From Desulfobacteraceae bacterium (GTDB taxonomy: Bacteria; Desulfobacterota; Desulfobacteria; Desulfobacterales; SURF-7), in the NCBI GenBank assembly GCA_003599865.1, contig QZKS01000056.1:1-64000 (forward strand): a stretch of DNA of 64,000 nucleotides, given 5' to 3'. Of this stretch, positions 17,756-26,933 are shown piece by piece; position 1 is the stretch's first letter; each line of letters opens with the position of its first letter. Both the position numbers and the translations under genes were made by a program. A model generated the notes under the pieces. That model made no database searches, was not told the DNA's origin, and saw only the letters and a list, made by a program, of their open reading frames with translations.

Positions 17756-17904
17756 ATTACAAGCTATCTCAAAATTATCTTTTGACCCAACATCTGCGTT
17801 GGTTCGATTTTTAAGTCTTCGGAATATTACAATATGCCTGTGGCTTACAAATCGAATCCGCCTTGATCTTGAAACAAAATCTTTATTTTTAGATAGCTTG
17901 TAAT
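17756..17904. repeat. ~149-bp element with 14-bp perfect terminal inverted repeats (MITE-like)
   Basis: ATTACAAGCTATCT at 17756-17769 is the exact reverse complement of 17891-17904. Inward, a second paired block (TTCGATTTTTAAG on the left, CTTACAAATCGAA on the right) shows that the whole element is an imperfect palindrome with a ~30-base centre. It has no coding capacity. Size and structure fit a non-autonomous miniature transposable element or a large mobile hairpin. No target-site duplication is obvious. Confidence 0.65.
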
Positions 17905-18156
17905 TTGGGAGGGTGGGCTATGTATCATTGACAGTTTTCATCGAAAAAAAAAGTAGTTGGGCTCAAAATTGAATTAAAAAAATCAAACCTGTGATTTACT
18001 CAAAAATAATTTTGGTTGTGCTTTTTAGGGGATTTCATTTCCCGAACTGCAATTTCTGGAAAAATTGTTTTTTTGATAATGCTTGGTGAACATAAGATTT
18101 TCATTTACGAAGTTTCTTTCATGAAGTTTCAGGAATATGGATATTTACTTTCTACA

Positions 18157-18265
18157 GCGCAATGAATGATTTTAAAGCGGAGTCGTTCACTGTCTGAGCT
18201 GGATAAGGGATTTATCCCTTATCCGCGAGTTTGAACGACGAAGTCTTAAAATTATTCATGGAGCG
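18157..18265 (-). repeat. ~110-bp palindromic repeat, copy B
   Basis: This copy is inverted relative to the one at 14145-14262. It is better preserved as a palindrome: outer arms AATGAATGATTTTAAAGCGG (18161-18180) and the TCTTAAAATTATTCAT block (18244-18259) pair imperfectly, and the centre is GGATAAGGGATTTATCCCTT continuing to ATCC, a near-perfect inner stem. The RNA could fold into one long hairpin. Confidence 0.8.
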
Positions 18266-18298
18266 GGATCGAAGCCAAAGGGATACACAGGTTGCTTT

Positions 18299-18886
18299 CT
18301 ATGCTCTCCGGCCGCTTTGACCGGTAATAACCGCTGAGCCGATCAGGTGGGCGATCCGCAAGGCTTCGGGAATATTGCCTTGAATAGAGATGCGTTTGAG
18401 GGCTTCGGATGTGATGTCGGAATCTTCTCCCATGACCTGAAAACAGAAGTTGTCCGCCTGATGAACAGGTCCTGCTTTTTCCAGCAGATCAAGGCGGTGC
18501 TGACAGTCATCAAAGTGCCTGAGCGCATTTCGGATGGCGGCAATGTCGGGCGGTTTTCTCATCACGGCAACACAGGGGCGGTCAAGCTGTCCGGCCAATA
18601 ACGGGAGGTCGATGAGATTGAATCCGCCGAATGCCAGACCGTCGATCAGTACCATATGAACCTGTTCATGGAATTTGCTTCCGGAAACCATCCGGTAAAG
18701 GACATCGGTTGCATCATTGCCGTCTTTTCGAACCTTTCCCCACAGCATTCCTTCAAACCTGGTTCCGGCACAGACAGCACCTGCGATGTAAACGCGGCTG
18801 TTCCGGCGCCGGGCAAAGGGCGCGTCATCAAAGCCGATGACGCGAATCTGCAGGTTGCGGCTGATTAAGGTTTGCAATGACTTCAT
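18299..18886 (-). CDS. DUF99 family protein (endonuclease V-like fold)
   Basis: This 195-residue protein matches DUF99/UPF0215: RVIGFDDAPF at the start, RVYIAGAVCAGTRFEGMLWG, KDGNDATDVLY, the motif VLIDGLAFGGFNLIDLPLL, and CVAVMRKPPD. These proteins share an endonuclease-V-like RNase H fold, but no activity is established, and they are commoner in archaea than in bacteria. The gene starts 19 bases after the stop of the TRAP large permease in the same direction, so it may be the last gene of that operon. No metabolic link between the two is known to me. Repeat copy B begins just beyond its 3' end. Confidence 0.85.
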   Translation of the reverse strand: MKSLQTLISRNLQIRVIGFDDAPFARRRNSRVYIAGAVCAGTRFEGMLWGKVRKDGNDATDVLYRMVSGSKFHEQVHMVLIDGLAFGGFNLIDLPLLAGQLDRPCVAVMRKPPDIAAIRNALRHFDDCQHRLDLLEKAGPVHQADNFCFQVMGEDSDITSEALKRISIQGNIPEALRIAHLIGSAVITGQSGRRA

Positions 18887-18905
18887 AATAACAGAAAGCA
18901 GTTGC

Positions 18906-20207
18906 CTATTTCATCAATCCCGGCAGAAAGGTTGCGATCTGCGGAAACGGGATCAGCAGAACCGTTGCCACCAGAAGTGCGATCAGGAGCGGTATCACCC
19001 CCTTGAAAATGGTTTGCAGGGGCACATCCCGGGCAACGGAATTCACGACATACACGTTGATTCCCACCGGCGGCGTGATGACGCCGATCTGGGTGACCAG
19101 AACGATCACAACCCCGAACCAAATGGGGTCATATCCCAGAGAATCGATCACCGGATAGAAAATGGGTACGGTGAGCATGATCAATGCCAGGGCATCGATA
19201 AAACATCCTCCGGCCAGATACACCAGGATGATCAGCCCCATGATGGCATAGGGAGGCAGGCTCAGTCCGGAAACCCAGTTTGCGATATCAAAAGGGATTC
19301 GGGTGATGGCCAGGAAGTGTCCGAAAACCGTTGCGCCTGCGACAATGACCAGAATCATGCAGGAGATTCTGGTTGTTTCCAGCAGGGATTGGACCAGCCC
19401 TGAAAAATCGATTTTCCGTCGGAGCATGGAGATGATAATTGTACCGAAGGCTCCCACTGCACCGGCTTCCGTGGGCGTAAACAGACCCAGAAACAGGCCG
19501 CCCATGACCATGATGAACAGCAGGATGGTTTCGATCAGGCCGTAGAGAGATTGTATTTTGTCCTTCAGGTCCGCAGCCGGACCGCGGGGTGCGAGTTCCG
19601 GTTGTACGGTTGTCCAGATCAGAATGGCAAGGATAAACAGAATCGTCAGCAGAATGCCCGGAAGGATGCCGGCCATGAAAAGCTTGCCGATGGACTGTTC
19701 CGTCATGATGCCGTAGATGATGAAGATCACGCTGGGCGGTATCAGAATACCCAGACTCCCCCCGGCTGCCACCACGCCGGTAGCCAGACTGTCCTTGTAT
19801 CCGTATTTTTTCATTTCCGGAAGGGTAACGGAGGCCATGGTGGCGGCGGTGGCATTGGTTGATCCGCATATGGCCGAAAAACCGGCGCATGCGCCGATGG
19901 TCGCAATGGCAAGTCCGCCGGGCCAGTGTCCCATGAATTTATAGGCGGCATGAAAAAGCCGGCTGCTGATTCCGGCATGAAAGGCAACCTGTCCCATGAG
20001 GATGAACAGGGGAATAACCGTAAGGTTGTAAGATCCGAAAACATCAAACAGATCTTTGGCCAGCATGTTCAGTGCCGCATCAATACTGATGATATACCCG
20101 AATCCCGTAATGCCGATGATGGCCATGGCAAATCCAACCGGTGTCTCCAGAAAGATCAACACCATGAGTATCAGGATTCCGATAATTCCGATCAGGGTAG
20201 GTGTCAT
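18906..20207 (-). CDS. dctM: TRAP transporter large permease (DctM)
   Basis: This 433-residue, about 12-helix membrane protein is the transport subunit of a TRAP uptake system driven by an ion gradient. Characteristic stretches are IFLETPVGFAMAIIGITGFG, the conserved ICGSTNATAATMASVTLPEM loop, GGSLGILIPPSVIFIIYGI and LGLFTPTEAGAVGAFG. It starts 1 base after the stop of the small permease, so translation is coupled. With DctP and DctQ it would import an organic anion such as a carboxylate. The ligand cannot be read from the permease. Confidence 0.95.
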   Translation of the reverse strand: MTPTLIGIIGILILMVLIFLETPVGFAMAIIGITGFGYIISIDAALNMLAKDLFDVFGSYNLTVIPLFILMGQVAFHAGISSRLFHAAYKFMGHWPGGLAIATIGACAGFSAICGSTNATAATMASVTLPEMKKYGYKDSLATGVVAAGGSLGILIPPSVIFIIYGIMTEQSIGKLFMAGILPGILLTILFILAILIWTTVQPELAPRGPAADLKDKIQSLYGLIETILLFIMVMGGLFLGLFTPTEAGAVGAFGTIIISMLRRKIDFSGLVQSLLETTRISCMILVIVAGATVFGHFLAITRIPFDIANWVSGLSLPPYAIMGLIILVYLAGGCFIDALALIMLTVPIFYPVIDSLGYDPIWFGVVIVLVTQIGVITPPVGINVYVVNSVARDVPLQTIFKGVIPLLIALLVATVLLIPFPQIATFLPGLMK

Positions 20208-20208
20208 G

Positions 20209-20694
20209 TCAGGCCTCTTTGCTGCGGAACAGGTTGAAAAACTGGAAGATCAGCACAATACACAGAGATCCGCAGCCGATGGCCGTTCCCAGGATAAACG
20301 GATAGATCGGCATCTGAAGGGTGAGGGAAACCTCTCCGACCTGTTTTGAATCAAGGGCATCGTAAAGACAATACCAGAAGGCAAGGCCGAACAGCACTGC
20401 GCTGATAAAGGCATTGAAAGCGGAGACTGCCCGGCGCAGCTTCCGGGGAAATCGGCTCACAAAGAAATTAACCGCAATATGTCCTTGATCCAGAGAGGTC
20501 TTGGCCAGGGAAAGCGATACAAAAACAGCGCCCAGAAAACCGACCATTTCATAGGTTCCGGGAATGGGGAATCGAAACAGTCGCAAAATCACATCTGCAC
20601 AGGTCAGCAGCATCATGGCGGCAACAGAGAGCGCTGCAATCCAGTTTAAGACCTGGGCAGATGTTGCGATTTTTTTCGGCAATTCGGAAAACAT
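20209..20694 (-). CDS. dctQ: TRAP transporter small permease (DctQ)
   Basis: This 161-residue protein has four membrane helices, the usual DctQ topology: residues ~16-34, ~47-65 (VGFLGAVFVSLSLAKTSLDQ), ~91-110 and ~130-150. The motif TYEMVGFLGAVFVSLSLAKT followed by GHIAVNFFVSR is characteristic. It pairs with DctM in the inner membrane and helps the binding protein dock. The gene lies between the binding protein and DctM with a GGGGAG ribosome site. Length and position agree with the family. Confidence 0.92.
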   Translation of the reverse strand: MFSELPKKIATSAQVLNWIAALSVAAMMLLTCADVILRLFRFPIPGTYEMVGFLGAVFVSLSLAKTSLDQGHIAVNFFVSRFPRKLRRAVSAFNAFISAVLFGLAFWYCLYDALDSKQVGEVSLTLQMPIYPFILGTAIGCGSLCIVLIFQFFNLFRSKEA

Positions 20695-20734
20695 GGTGTT
20701 TCACTCCCCATCAAAGATCCGTCACTTCGGTGCG

Positions 20735-21748
20735 TTATTGTGCCGACTGAATCAGGGCCTGTAATTCCGTGACATATTGTTTGCCGGGAAGACCCTGCTT
20801 TTCCATATTGGCGATGTATTCATCAATCAGCGGATTGACGGCCTTTTTCCATTTCATATTCTCTTCTTTTGAGAGATCGATGACCGTATTGCCCAGTTCA
20901 AGGGTATATTCCCGGCCGTTGGAATCAACATCATTCCAGGTTTTGCCATGAACATCGATCCATTCGTTGCTCACATCGGTCATCACTTTTTGGAGTTCTT
21001 TGGGCAGGGCATTCCATTTGTCCAGGTTCATCACGACAAACATGGCCGTGGTGTATCCGACGGCAGCGCAATCGGTTGTATGCTTGATCACTTCCGCCTG
21101 TCTCCATCCCTTCAACACCTCCATGGGGCCGAAGGTTCCTTCCACCACGCCTTTTTGAAGGGATTCATAGGTGGAACCCTGGGGCATGGCAACGGCCACA
21201 CCGCCCAGCGCCTCAACCACTTTTGCGCTGAGACCCGTGGACCGGATTTTCATTTTGTTCATATCCTCAAGTTTGCTGACCGGTTTCTGGGTATGCAGAA
21301 GGCCCGGGCCATGGGCATGAATGTACAGAACCTTTACATCTTCCAGCTCTTTGGGTTTGGTTTTTTGATAAAATTGATTCACGACTCTGGTGGCCACCAT
21401 TCCGTCCGGATAGCCCATGGGCAAATCCACCGCTTCCATTACCGGAAATCGGCCCCTGGTGTAGGCAAAGCAGGACATGCCCAGATCGGAAATTCCCTTG
21501 ACGACACCATCATAACACTGATTGGCATTGGTCAGGGTTCCCCCCGGGAAAACCGTGATTTTCACCTGGCCGTTGGTTCGTTTTTCAATCTCTTTGGCCC
21601 AGTCCATGCCGGCCTGGCACTGGCCATGGGAAGCAGGGAAAAAAATGCTGTAGTTCAGGTTGTATGTTTTTGCCTGTGCATGATCAAAGGCGGTGAATTG
21701 CAGGGCCAGAAACATCAATGCAGCGGAAAGCAGAGCTACTTTTTTCAT
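20735..21748 (-). CDS. dctP: TRAP transporter substrate-binding protein (DctP)
   Basis: This 337-residue periplasmic binding protein has a cleavable signal peptide ending near AQA-KTYN (residue ~26). Family signatures are FPASHGQCQAGMDWAKEIEK, KITVFPGGTL, KIRSTGLSAKVVEALGG (the Arg that normally clamps the ligand carboxylate is in MKIRSTG), VAMPQGSTYESLQKGVVEG and the late GYTTAMFVVMNLDKW. It captures an organic acid for DctQM. The Arg suggests a carboxylate ligand. It is the first gene of the operon. The promoter should lie between 21749 and 22017, shared divergently with the DUF2804 gene. Confidence 0.93.
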   Translation of the reverse strand: MKKVALLSAALMFLALQFTAFDHAQAKTYNLNYSIFFPASHGQCQAGMDWAKEIEKRTNGQVKITVFPGGTLTNANQCYDGVVKGISDLGMSCFAYTRGRFPVMEAVDLPMGYPDGMVATRVVNQFYQKTKPKELEDVKVLYIHAHGPGLLHTQKPVSKLEDMNKMKIRSTGLSAKVVEALGGVAVAMPQGSTYESLQKGVVEGTFGPMEVLKGWRQAEVIKHTTDCAAVGYTTAMFVVMNLDKWNALPKELQKVMTDVSNEWIDVHGKTWNDVDSNGREYTLELGNTVIDLSKEENMKWKKAVNPLIDEYIANMEKQGLPGKQYVTELQALIQSAQ

Positions 21749-21932
21749 AGAGTCTCCTTATCGTCCAGTGTTTGTAAGGTTTCGACGGCGATATTATTTA
21801 CCATCTTCATCATCGTTTTATTTTCATCCGGGTGTATTCATCATGTATTGTCAACAGGATACTTGTATATTTTCTATCTCCCGAACCTGTCAAGGAATAT
21901 TATTGAATGGCGGAATGAAAGTTCTAATTCCC

Positions 21933-21961
21933 TTGACAGGAATTTGCCATCCTGCAATATT
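21933..21961 (+). promoter_or_regulatory. Possible sigma-70 promoter of the DUF2804/kinase genes
   Basis: TTGACA (21933-21938) is followed after 17 bases by AATATT (21956-21961), 57 bases before ATG 22018. The -35 box is perfect but the -10 box is weak. Confidence 0.35.
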
Positions 21962-22017
21962 CTGATCCAAACGACCGAATTCCAATATAATATATCAACC
22001 TTATTCAGGAGCATACC

Positions 22018-23076
22018 ATGTCCATACCGCTTCGACCGATTCTTCCCAATCCGGGAAGATTGGTATCCAACGGACGATTTAATCTGGGAACGTTCAAAGA
22101 AGAGTTTACGGAAATCAATCCCCTGGATGCGGATATCGCCGGTTTTTTTCCCTATCCCCGTGCGTTCCGGAATTTCCGTTTGAAGGAGTGGCAGCATTTT
22201 GCACTGGTCAATGAAGACTATTATATCAGTCTGGCATTGTTTAATGCCAAAACAATGGCTTTGGCCCAGGTATGTCTGTATGACCGGCAATCCGGCAATA
22301 TCCATTTTTATGAAAAAAAGACCCTTCCCAAAAACATCAGCCTGCCGGGGACGCTCTGGAACAGCCGTGCCTTCATTGACCGGAAAGGATTCAATGTGAC
22401 GATTCACAATGAGCTGGCGGAAGGACGGCATACCATTCATTTCAAGATCGATGCCGTAAAAGCGCTGCCCCCCGTGGAAGGCAGCTTTACCTGTTTCGAA
22501 GATATGCGGGTGTCCGAACCGATTGTGGTGTGCCTTCCATTGAAAAAAAACCGGGCCATGTATTCTCATAAATTTGTATGCCCCATCGAGGGGGAATTGA
22601 TCATCTCCGGAAAGCCGGTGATTTTTTCACGCAAGAACAGCTATGGTCTGGTGGATATCCATAAGGGGTATTATCCGTTTGTCATGAAATGGCATTGGGC
22701 GACCGCCGGGGGATTTGATTCCCATCACGGTCTTGTGGGGTTGAACCTGACGGACAACCAGGTCAGGGACCAGAATGCCTATAATGAAAATTGCGTCTGG
22801 CTGAACGGCAAGCTTCATCTTCTGCCGAAGGTTCGGTTTACCTTCCTGAAGGAGGATTTATACAAACCATGGCATATTCAGGATCAATATGGAATGGTTG
22901 ATCTGACATTCACACCGGAAGTGATTCGCACGGTGGATATCAATGCGATTGTGGTAAAGACAAAATATCGTGGCCCGTTCGGATCATTTTCAGGCCATAT
23001 CAAGCCGGCGGGCCAAGAAAATCTGTCGGTGGATCGTTTATTTGGAATGTGCGAGGATTTTTTCCTGCAAACATGA
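22018..23076 (+). CDS. DUF2804 family protein
   Basis: This 352-residue soluble protein carries the DUF2804 features: FPYPRAFRNFRLKEWQHFAL near residue 43, and in the middle LVDIHKGYYPFVMKWHWATA followed by GLVGLNLTDNQ. The fold is predicted beta-rich and lipocalin-like by analogy; no function is established. It sits at the head of the same-strand run of kinase, phosphatase and SET genes, ending 37 bases before the preferred kinase start, so co-transcription is likely. It has no signal peptide. CAGGAGC precedes the ATG. Confidence 0.8.
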   Translation: MSIPLRPILPNPGRLVSNGRFNLGTFKEEFTEINPLDADIAGFFPYPRAFRNFRLKEWQHFALVNEDYYISLALFNAKTMALAQVCLYDRQSGNIHFYEKKTLPKNISLPGTLWNSRAFIDRKGFNVTIHNELAEGRHTIHFKIDAVKALPPVEGSFTCFEDMRVSEPIVVCLPLKKNRAMYSHKFVCPIEGELIISGKPVIFSRKNSYGLVDIHKGYYPFVMKWHWATAGGFDSHHGLVGLNLTDNQVRDQNAYNENCVWLNGKLHLLPKVRFTFLKEDLYKPWHIQDQYGMVDLTFTPEVIRTVDINAIVVKTKYRGPFGSFSGHIKPAGQENLSVDRLFGMCEDFFLQT

Positions 23077-23113
23077 GGTCATGGCCGTTCTCGATCCGCT
23101 AAAGGAAAAGGAA

Positions 23114-26050
23114 ATGGAAAATCATAATAGTCTGTCATGCTGGAATTGCAAAAAGACAATTGAACACGTGGGCATGAACTGCCCGCACTGCAATGTATTT
23201 ATCGACAAGGAAATGATCGATCGTATTGCTGCCGGCGGGATAACGAAGATTTCTTCCGGCGGGCTGCAACCGGGCATTGTTTTTGACGAACGGTATGAAA
23301 TCATCAAACCCCTTGGAAGAGGCGGAATGGGGGTTGTTTATAAAGCCCATGACAAATACATGGATCGGGATGTGGCATTGAAGCTGATTCCCAGCGAACT
23401 TTCCATGGATCCCAAGGCGGTTTCGGATTTAAAGCGGGAAACCGCACTTGCACTTGACCTGACCCATGAGCATATCGTACGGTTTTACAATCTGGATACA
23501 TGGGAATCCTATACCTTTGTCACCATGGAATATGTCCAGTGCGGAACCCTTTCGCACCTCATGGTGGAAAAGGGCGGCAGCCTCTCTCTGAACGAAGCGC
23601 TTCCTCTTCTGACACAGATCGGACAGGCACTGGACTACGCCCATGGCAAAAATCCGCCGGTTGTCCATCTGGATTTAAAACCGTTGAATATTCTGCTGAC
23701 CGTTGACGGATATGCCAAGATTACCGATTTTGGCCTGGCCAGGGTATTGCGGGATCTGGCGACACGCGTCTCTGCATGGGAGGCTGCCGGATCACTGGCA
23801 TACATGGCACCGGAGCAGATCCGGGGCAAAGGGATCGGCACCTGGACGGATGTGTATGCGCTGGCAGCGGTTGCCTATGAGCTCTTATCCGGGCACCCTC
23901 CTTTTTATACAGGAGATTTGCGCTGGCAGATCATGCATGAAGAAGTGGATCCGATTCTGGATATGCCGGAACATGTCAACAGGGCGCTTCTCATTGGTCT
24001 TGCCAAGGAAAGCTCCCTGCGCCCCAAGACAGCCGGAGAGTTTGTAAAAATGATTTCCAATGAGATACCGGTTCCGGATATCTATGGGAAAACAGCATCC
24101 GTCAGCCAGGAGTTTTCCGGGGAAGCGGATGAAGAGACCGGGGAATCGTCCGTCTGGAAAGAGGAATGGTTTGAAAACTTCGTGGCTGACGAAGGAAAAA
24201 AACCTCCGGAATCTGCCGGGAAGCCTGTTTTCGTATTCGGCATTATTGCGTTTTTATGCCTGCTTGTGCTGGGACAGCTGGGCTGGATACTCTATTCGCA
24301 GAATTATATAAACGGCCGAATCGTGGACCGGTTGATCTCCGTTTTCAAGCCGGAGAAACAGGAACCCGGAACATCCGACAGGAAAATTCTTCCCGCGGAC
24401 CATCCGCAATCCGTATCTGTTGCCGTAACGAAAGCAGAAAAGAATACGAGCTTCAAGATCCCTATACATGAGGAAAAGGCGGTGGATTCTCCGGCTGTCG
24501 GCGGATTGTCTTTGGCAACCACCCCGACTGGAGCGATGGTACAGATTGACGATCGCGAACAGCAGCTTTCTCCTGTTGTTGTCAGCGATCTGCCGGAAGG
24601 CTCCCATACCGTAAAGGTGTCAAAGCAAGGTTTTGCCCCATGGCAGGGAAAGGTGCTGGTTCAATCTTCACAGGTTCTGGAATTACAGATCGATCTTTCC
24701 CCCATGTCCGGATTCATTTCAATCGACAGCCTGCCGGCCGAAGCGGCTGTTTTTATCGGAGGAAATCCGGTCGGTATGACACCGCTTGTTCTGGATCAGG
24801 AGACGGCAGGAGAGCTGATCGTTGAACTGAAAAAGGAGGGATATGAAACATGGAAAAAAACCTTCGATATTCAACCCGGTAAAGAGATGGCCATTAATGC
24901 AACCCTGACACTCCTCCCCGGGAAGCTGCGTATCACCAGCAGTCCGAAATCGGCGGATGTCTATATTTCCGGAAATCCGGTCGGCAAGACACCGGTAGCG
25001 CTGGATAAGATCAGTGAGGAAAAGGTTATAGTGGAGGTCCGGAAGTCGTGTTATGATTCGGCAAAAAAGACGGTTGCCATCTCACCGGGCAAGGAAGCGG
25101 AAGCTGATTTTGTTTTGAAACCATCATGCGGGGATCTTGTTGTCAAAAGCCTGCCGGAGGGAGCAGAGTGGTTTTTAAACGGGGAGCGGAAGGGAAAAAC
25201 GCCGGGAAAAGCAGGATCGCTGGAAAAAGGGGTGTACAAAATAAAAGTTGCAAAAGAGAAATATGCGGATTGGGAAGTGGATGTTACGGTCAGCCCGCAA
25301 AAAAACAAACCGGTCATTGCAACGCTGGACCCGATTGCTGAAATGGATGAGAATCTGTATATTGATCCGGTCACGGAAATGGAATTTGTATGGGTGGAAA
25401 AAGGCTGCTTTCAAATGGGAAGCATTCCGGAAGATCCGGATAGAAGTTCCGATGAAAGTCCGGTTCATGAGGTTTGCCTTGACGGATTCTGGATTGGGAA
25501 ATATGAAGTGACCCAGCGGCAATGGGTGAAAATCATCGGAGAGAATCCCTCGTCATTTCAAAATGGGTTGGATTATCCGGTGGAAAATATATCCTGGAAC
25601 GATACACAGATATTTCTTTCCAGGCTCAATGAACTGAACCAGGGCAAGGCGAGTTATCGCCTTGCCACGGAAGCGGAATGGGAATATGTCTGCCGGAGCG
25701 GCGGCAAGTCCGAGAAATATGCGGGAGGTGAAAATCCGGATCTGGTCTCCTGGTATAAAGACAACAGCATGGGAGCAACCCATCCTGTTGGAAAGAAAAA
25801 GCCAAACGGTCTGGGTGTGTTTGATATGAGCGGAAATGTCTTTGAGTGGGTTGAAGATGTTTACTTGGCAGATGCATATTTGCGGCACAAGCCATCCAAT
25901 CCGACCTATAAGGGAGAAGGGTCTTACCGGGTATGCAGGGGCGGGAGCTGGCTTTTGGGAAGCAAAGAGAGCCGATCCGTCAATCGGAGCTATTATTTTA
26001 CGACCAGTCGAAATTACAATCTTGGATTCCGGGTCGTCCGGAATCCATAA
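23114..26050 (+). CDS. Membrane Ser/Thr kinase with four PEGA repeats and SUMF1-like C terminus
   Basis: This 978-residue protein reads in order: a zinc-ribbon-like head (CWNCKKTIEHVGMNCPHC, residues ~9-26); a Hanks-type kinase at ~58-325 with GRGGMGVVYKAHD, the ATP-binding Lys in VALKLIP, the catalytic loop HLDLKPLNILL near 185, TDFGLAR and APEQIRG; one membrane helix at ~374-396; four PEGA repeats at ~463-741 (e.g. GNPVGKTPVAL); and an FGE/SUMF1-like domain at ~756-978 (KYEVTQRQW, LATEAEWEYVCRSGG, FDMSGNVFEWVEDVY, RVCRGGSWLLGS). The catalytic loop is HLD rather than HRD. The C terminus lacks the Cys pair of true formylglycine-generating enzymes, so a binding role is more likely. The PEGA and SUMF1 parts should be outside the inner membrane. 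ATG 23114 was chosen for AAGGA; ATG 23081 is the alternative. A PP2C phosphatase follows. Confidence 0.88.
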   Translation: MENHNSLSCWNCKKTIEHVGMNCPHCNVFIDKEMIDRIAAGGITKISSGGLQPGIVFDERYEIIKPLGRGGMGVVYKAHDKYMDRDVALKLIPSELSMDPKAVSDLKRETALALDLTHEHIVRFYNLDTWESYTFVTMEYVQCGTLSHLMVEKGGSLSLNEALPLLTQIGQALDYAHGKNPPVVHLDLKPLNILLTVDGYAKITDFGLARVLRDLATRVSAWEAAGSLAYMAPEQIRGKGIGTWTDVYALAAVAYELLSGHPPFYTGDLRWQIMHEEVDPILDMPEHVNRALLIGLAKESSLRPKTAGEFVKMISNEIPVPDIYGKTASVSQEFSGEADEETGESSVWKEEWFENFVADEGKKPPESAGKPVFVFGIIAFLCLLVLGQLGWILYSQNYINGRIVDRLISVFKPEKQEPGTSDRKILPADHPQSVSVAVTKAEKNTSFKIPIHEEKAVDSPAVGGLSLATTPTGAMVQIDDREQQLSPVVVSDLPEGSHTVKVSKQGFAPWQGKVLVQSSQVLELQIDLSPMSGFISIDSLPAEAAVFIGGNPVGMTPLVLDQETAGELIVELKKEGYETWKKTFDIQPGKEMAINATLTLLPGKLRITSSPKSADVYISGNPVGKTPVALDKISEEKVIVEVRKSCYDSAKKTVAISPGKEAEADFVLKPSCGDLVVKSLPEGAEWFLNGERKGKTPGKAGSLEKGVYKIKVAKEKYADWEVDVTVSPQKNKPVIATLDPIAEMDENLYIDPVTEMEFVWVEKGCFQMGSIPEDPDRSSDESPVHEVCLDGFWIGKYEVTQRQWVKIIGENPSSFQNGLDYPVENISWNDTQIFLSRLNELNQGKASYRLATEAEWEYVCRSGGKSEKYAGGENPDLVSWYKDNSMGATHPVGKKKPNGLGVFDMSGNVFEWVEDVYLADAYLRHKPSNPTYKGEGSYRVCRGGSWLLGSKESRSVNRSYYFTTSRNYNLGFRVVRNP

Positions 26051-26103
26051 TGTGAACCGGCTTCAATCATTGAATATGTTGAGGCGTTTTCTATGAATAA
26101 ACA

Positions 26104-26931
26104 TTGCTGAGCAGATTCTCCTACAATCAGAATAGAATTCTCTGGGCCGCAGAAACCAATCCCGGACTCATTCGATCCCGGAACGAGGATTATTATATTG
26201 CCCGTCCGGCTTTTGGCTTGTGGGTTCTGTGCGATGGTCTGGGCGGCCATGCAAAAGGTGCTTTGGCAAGCCGTGTTTGCGCGGAAACCATAGCGGGTCA
26301 AATCATTCGGGGAAAGCCGCTGGAACAGGCGATTCAGATTTCCCATGAAGCGGTGAGCCGGCTGGGACAGGGTGAGCCGGGTCATTCCGGCCGGCCATGC
26401 AGCACATTTGCCGCGCTGCTGATTGAAAAACGAAAGTGGACGGTTGCATGGGTCGGCGATACCCGTGTGTGGCTGTTTGAAAAAAAGAGAATCAGGCAGA
26501 TTACAAAAGACCACACGGTTATCCGGAAATTGCTGGACTGGGACATCATCACGGAAGAGGAAGCAACGGTCCATCCGGACCGGCATAAAGTCACCAAGGC
26601 CGTCGGGATGGGAGATGAGCATCTTGCAATCGGTATGCGGAAAGGGAAATGGCATCCTGATCAGGTTTTTGTTCTCGGTACGGACGGAATGGCCTTTCGT
26701 GATGAACCGGACGTCTTGTCCAATATACTCTCCAATACCGTGAATCCGGATCAAATTGTCGATGAGCTGTCCCATGCCAGTTTAACAGCCGGCGGCAAGG
26801 ATAATTTTACGATTGCCGTGGTGGGAAGATCCCTGAAAAACAGTTTTATCCGGAATGCGGTAATCAAGAGCCGGGAAATGTGGAATCGACAGTTGCAAAT
26901 GAACGGTATTTTTCAGCCGGCCGGCTCGTAG
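26104..26931 (+). CDS. PP2C-type protein phosphatase
   Basis: This 275-residue protein is a bacterial PPM/PP2C Ser/Thr phosphatase. Metal-binding and catalytic motifs are present: RSRNEDYYIARP, LCDGLGGHAKG, VAWVGDTRVWLF, VLGTDGMAFRD and GGKDNFTIAVV. There is no membrane segment, so it acts in the cytoplasm. It follows the Ser/Thr kinase by 53 bases and is its obvious antagonist. The start TTG 26104 lacks a good ribosome site, but the conserved ILWAAETNPGLIRSRNED begins about 12 residues later, so the N terminus cannot be much shorter. The next gene starts 2 bases after its stop. Confidence 0.88.
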   Translation: MLSRFSYNQNRILWAAETNPGLIRSRNEDYYIARPAFGLWVLCDGLGGHAKGALASRVCAETIAGQIIRGKPLEQAIQISHEAVSRLGQGEPGHSGRPCSTFAALLIEKRKWTVAWVGDTRVWLFEKKRIRQITKDHTVIRKLLDWDIITEEEATVHPDRHKVTKAVGMGDEHLAIGMRKGKWHPDQVFVLGTDGMAFRDEPDVLSNILSNTVNPDQIVDELSHASLTAGGKDNFTIAVVGRSLKNSFIRNAVIKSREMWNRQLQMNGIFQPAGS

Positions 26932-26933
26932 CT

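Larger units (their letters stand above)
17555..18298. other. Long AT-rich non-coding stretch with two palindromic elements
   Basis: No credible gene is found in these 744 bases. They hold the ~149-bp terminal-inverted-repeat element (17756-17904) and repeat copy B (18157-18265), separated by very A+T-rich DNA (17905-18150). The upstream part presumably contains the promoter of the lipase gene. Confidence 0.65.

Noticed and set aside
20948-22183. 411-codon plus-strand frame across dctP
   Set aside because: It lies antisense to dctP and then runs into the DUF2804 start; composition and motifs support dctP instead.
25380-26050. Active formylglycine-generating enzyme at the kinase C terminus
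   Set aside because: The region has the SUMF1 fold but lacks the catalytic Cys pair near the C terminus, so sulfatase activation is not supported.
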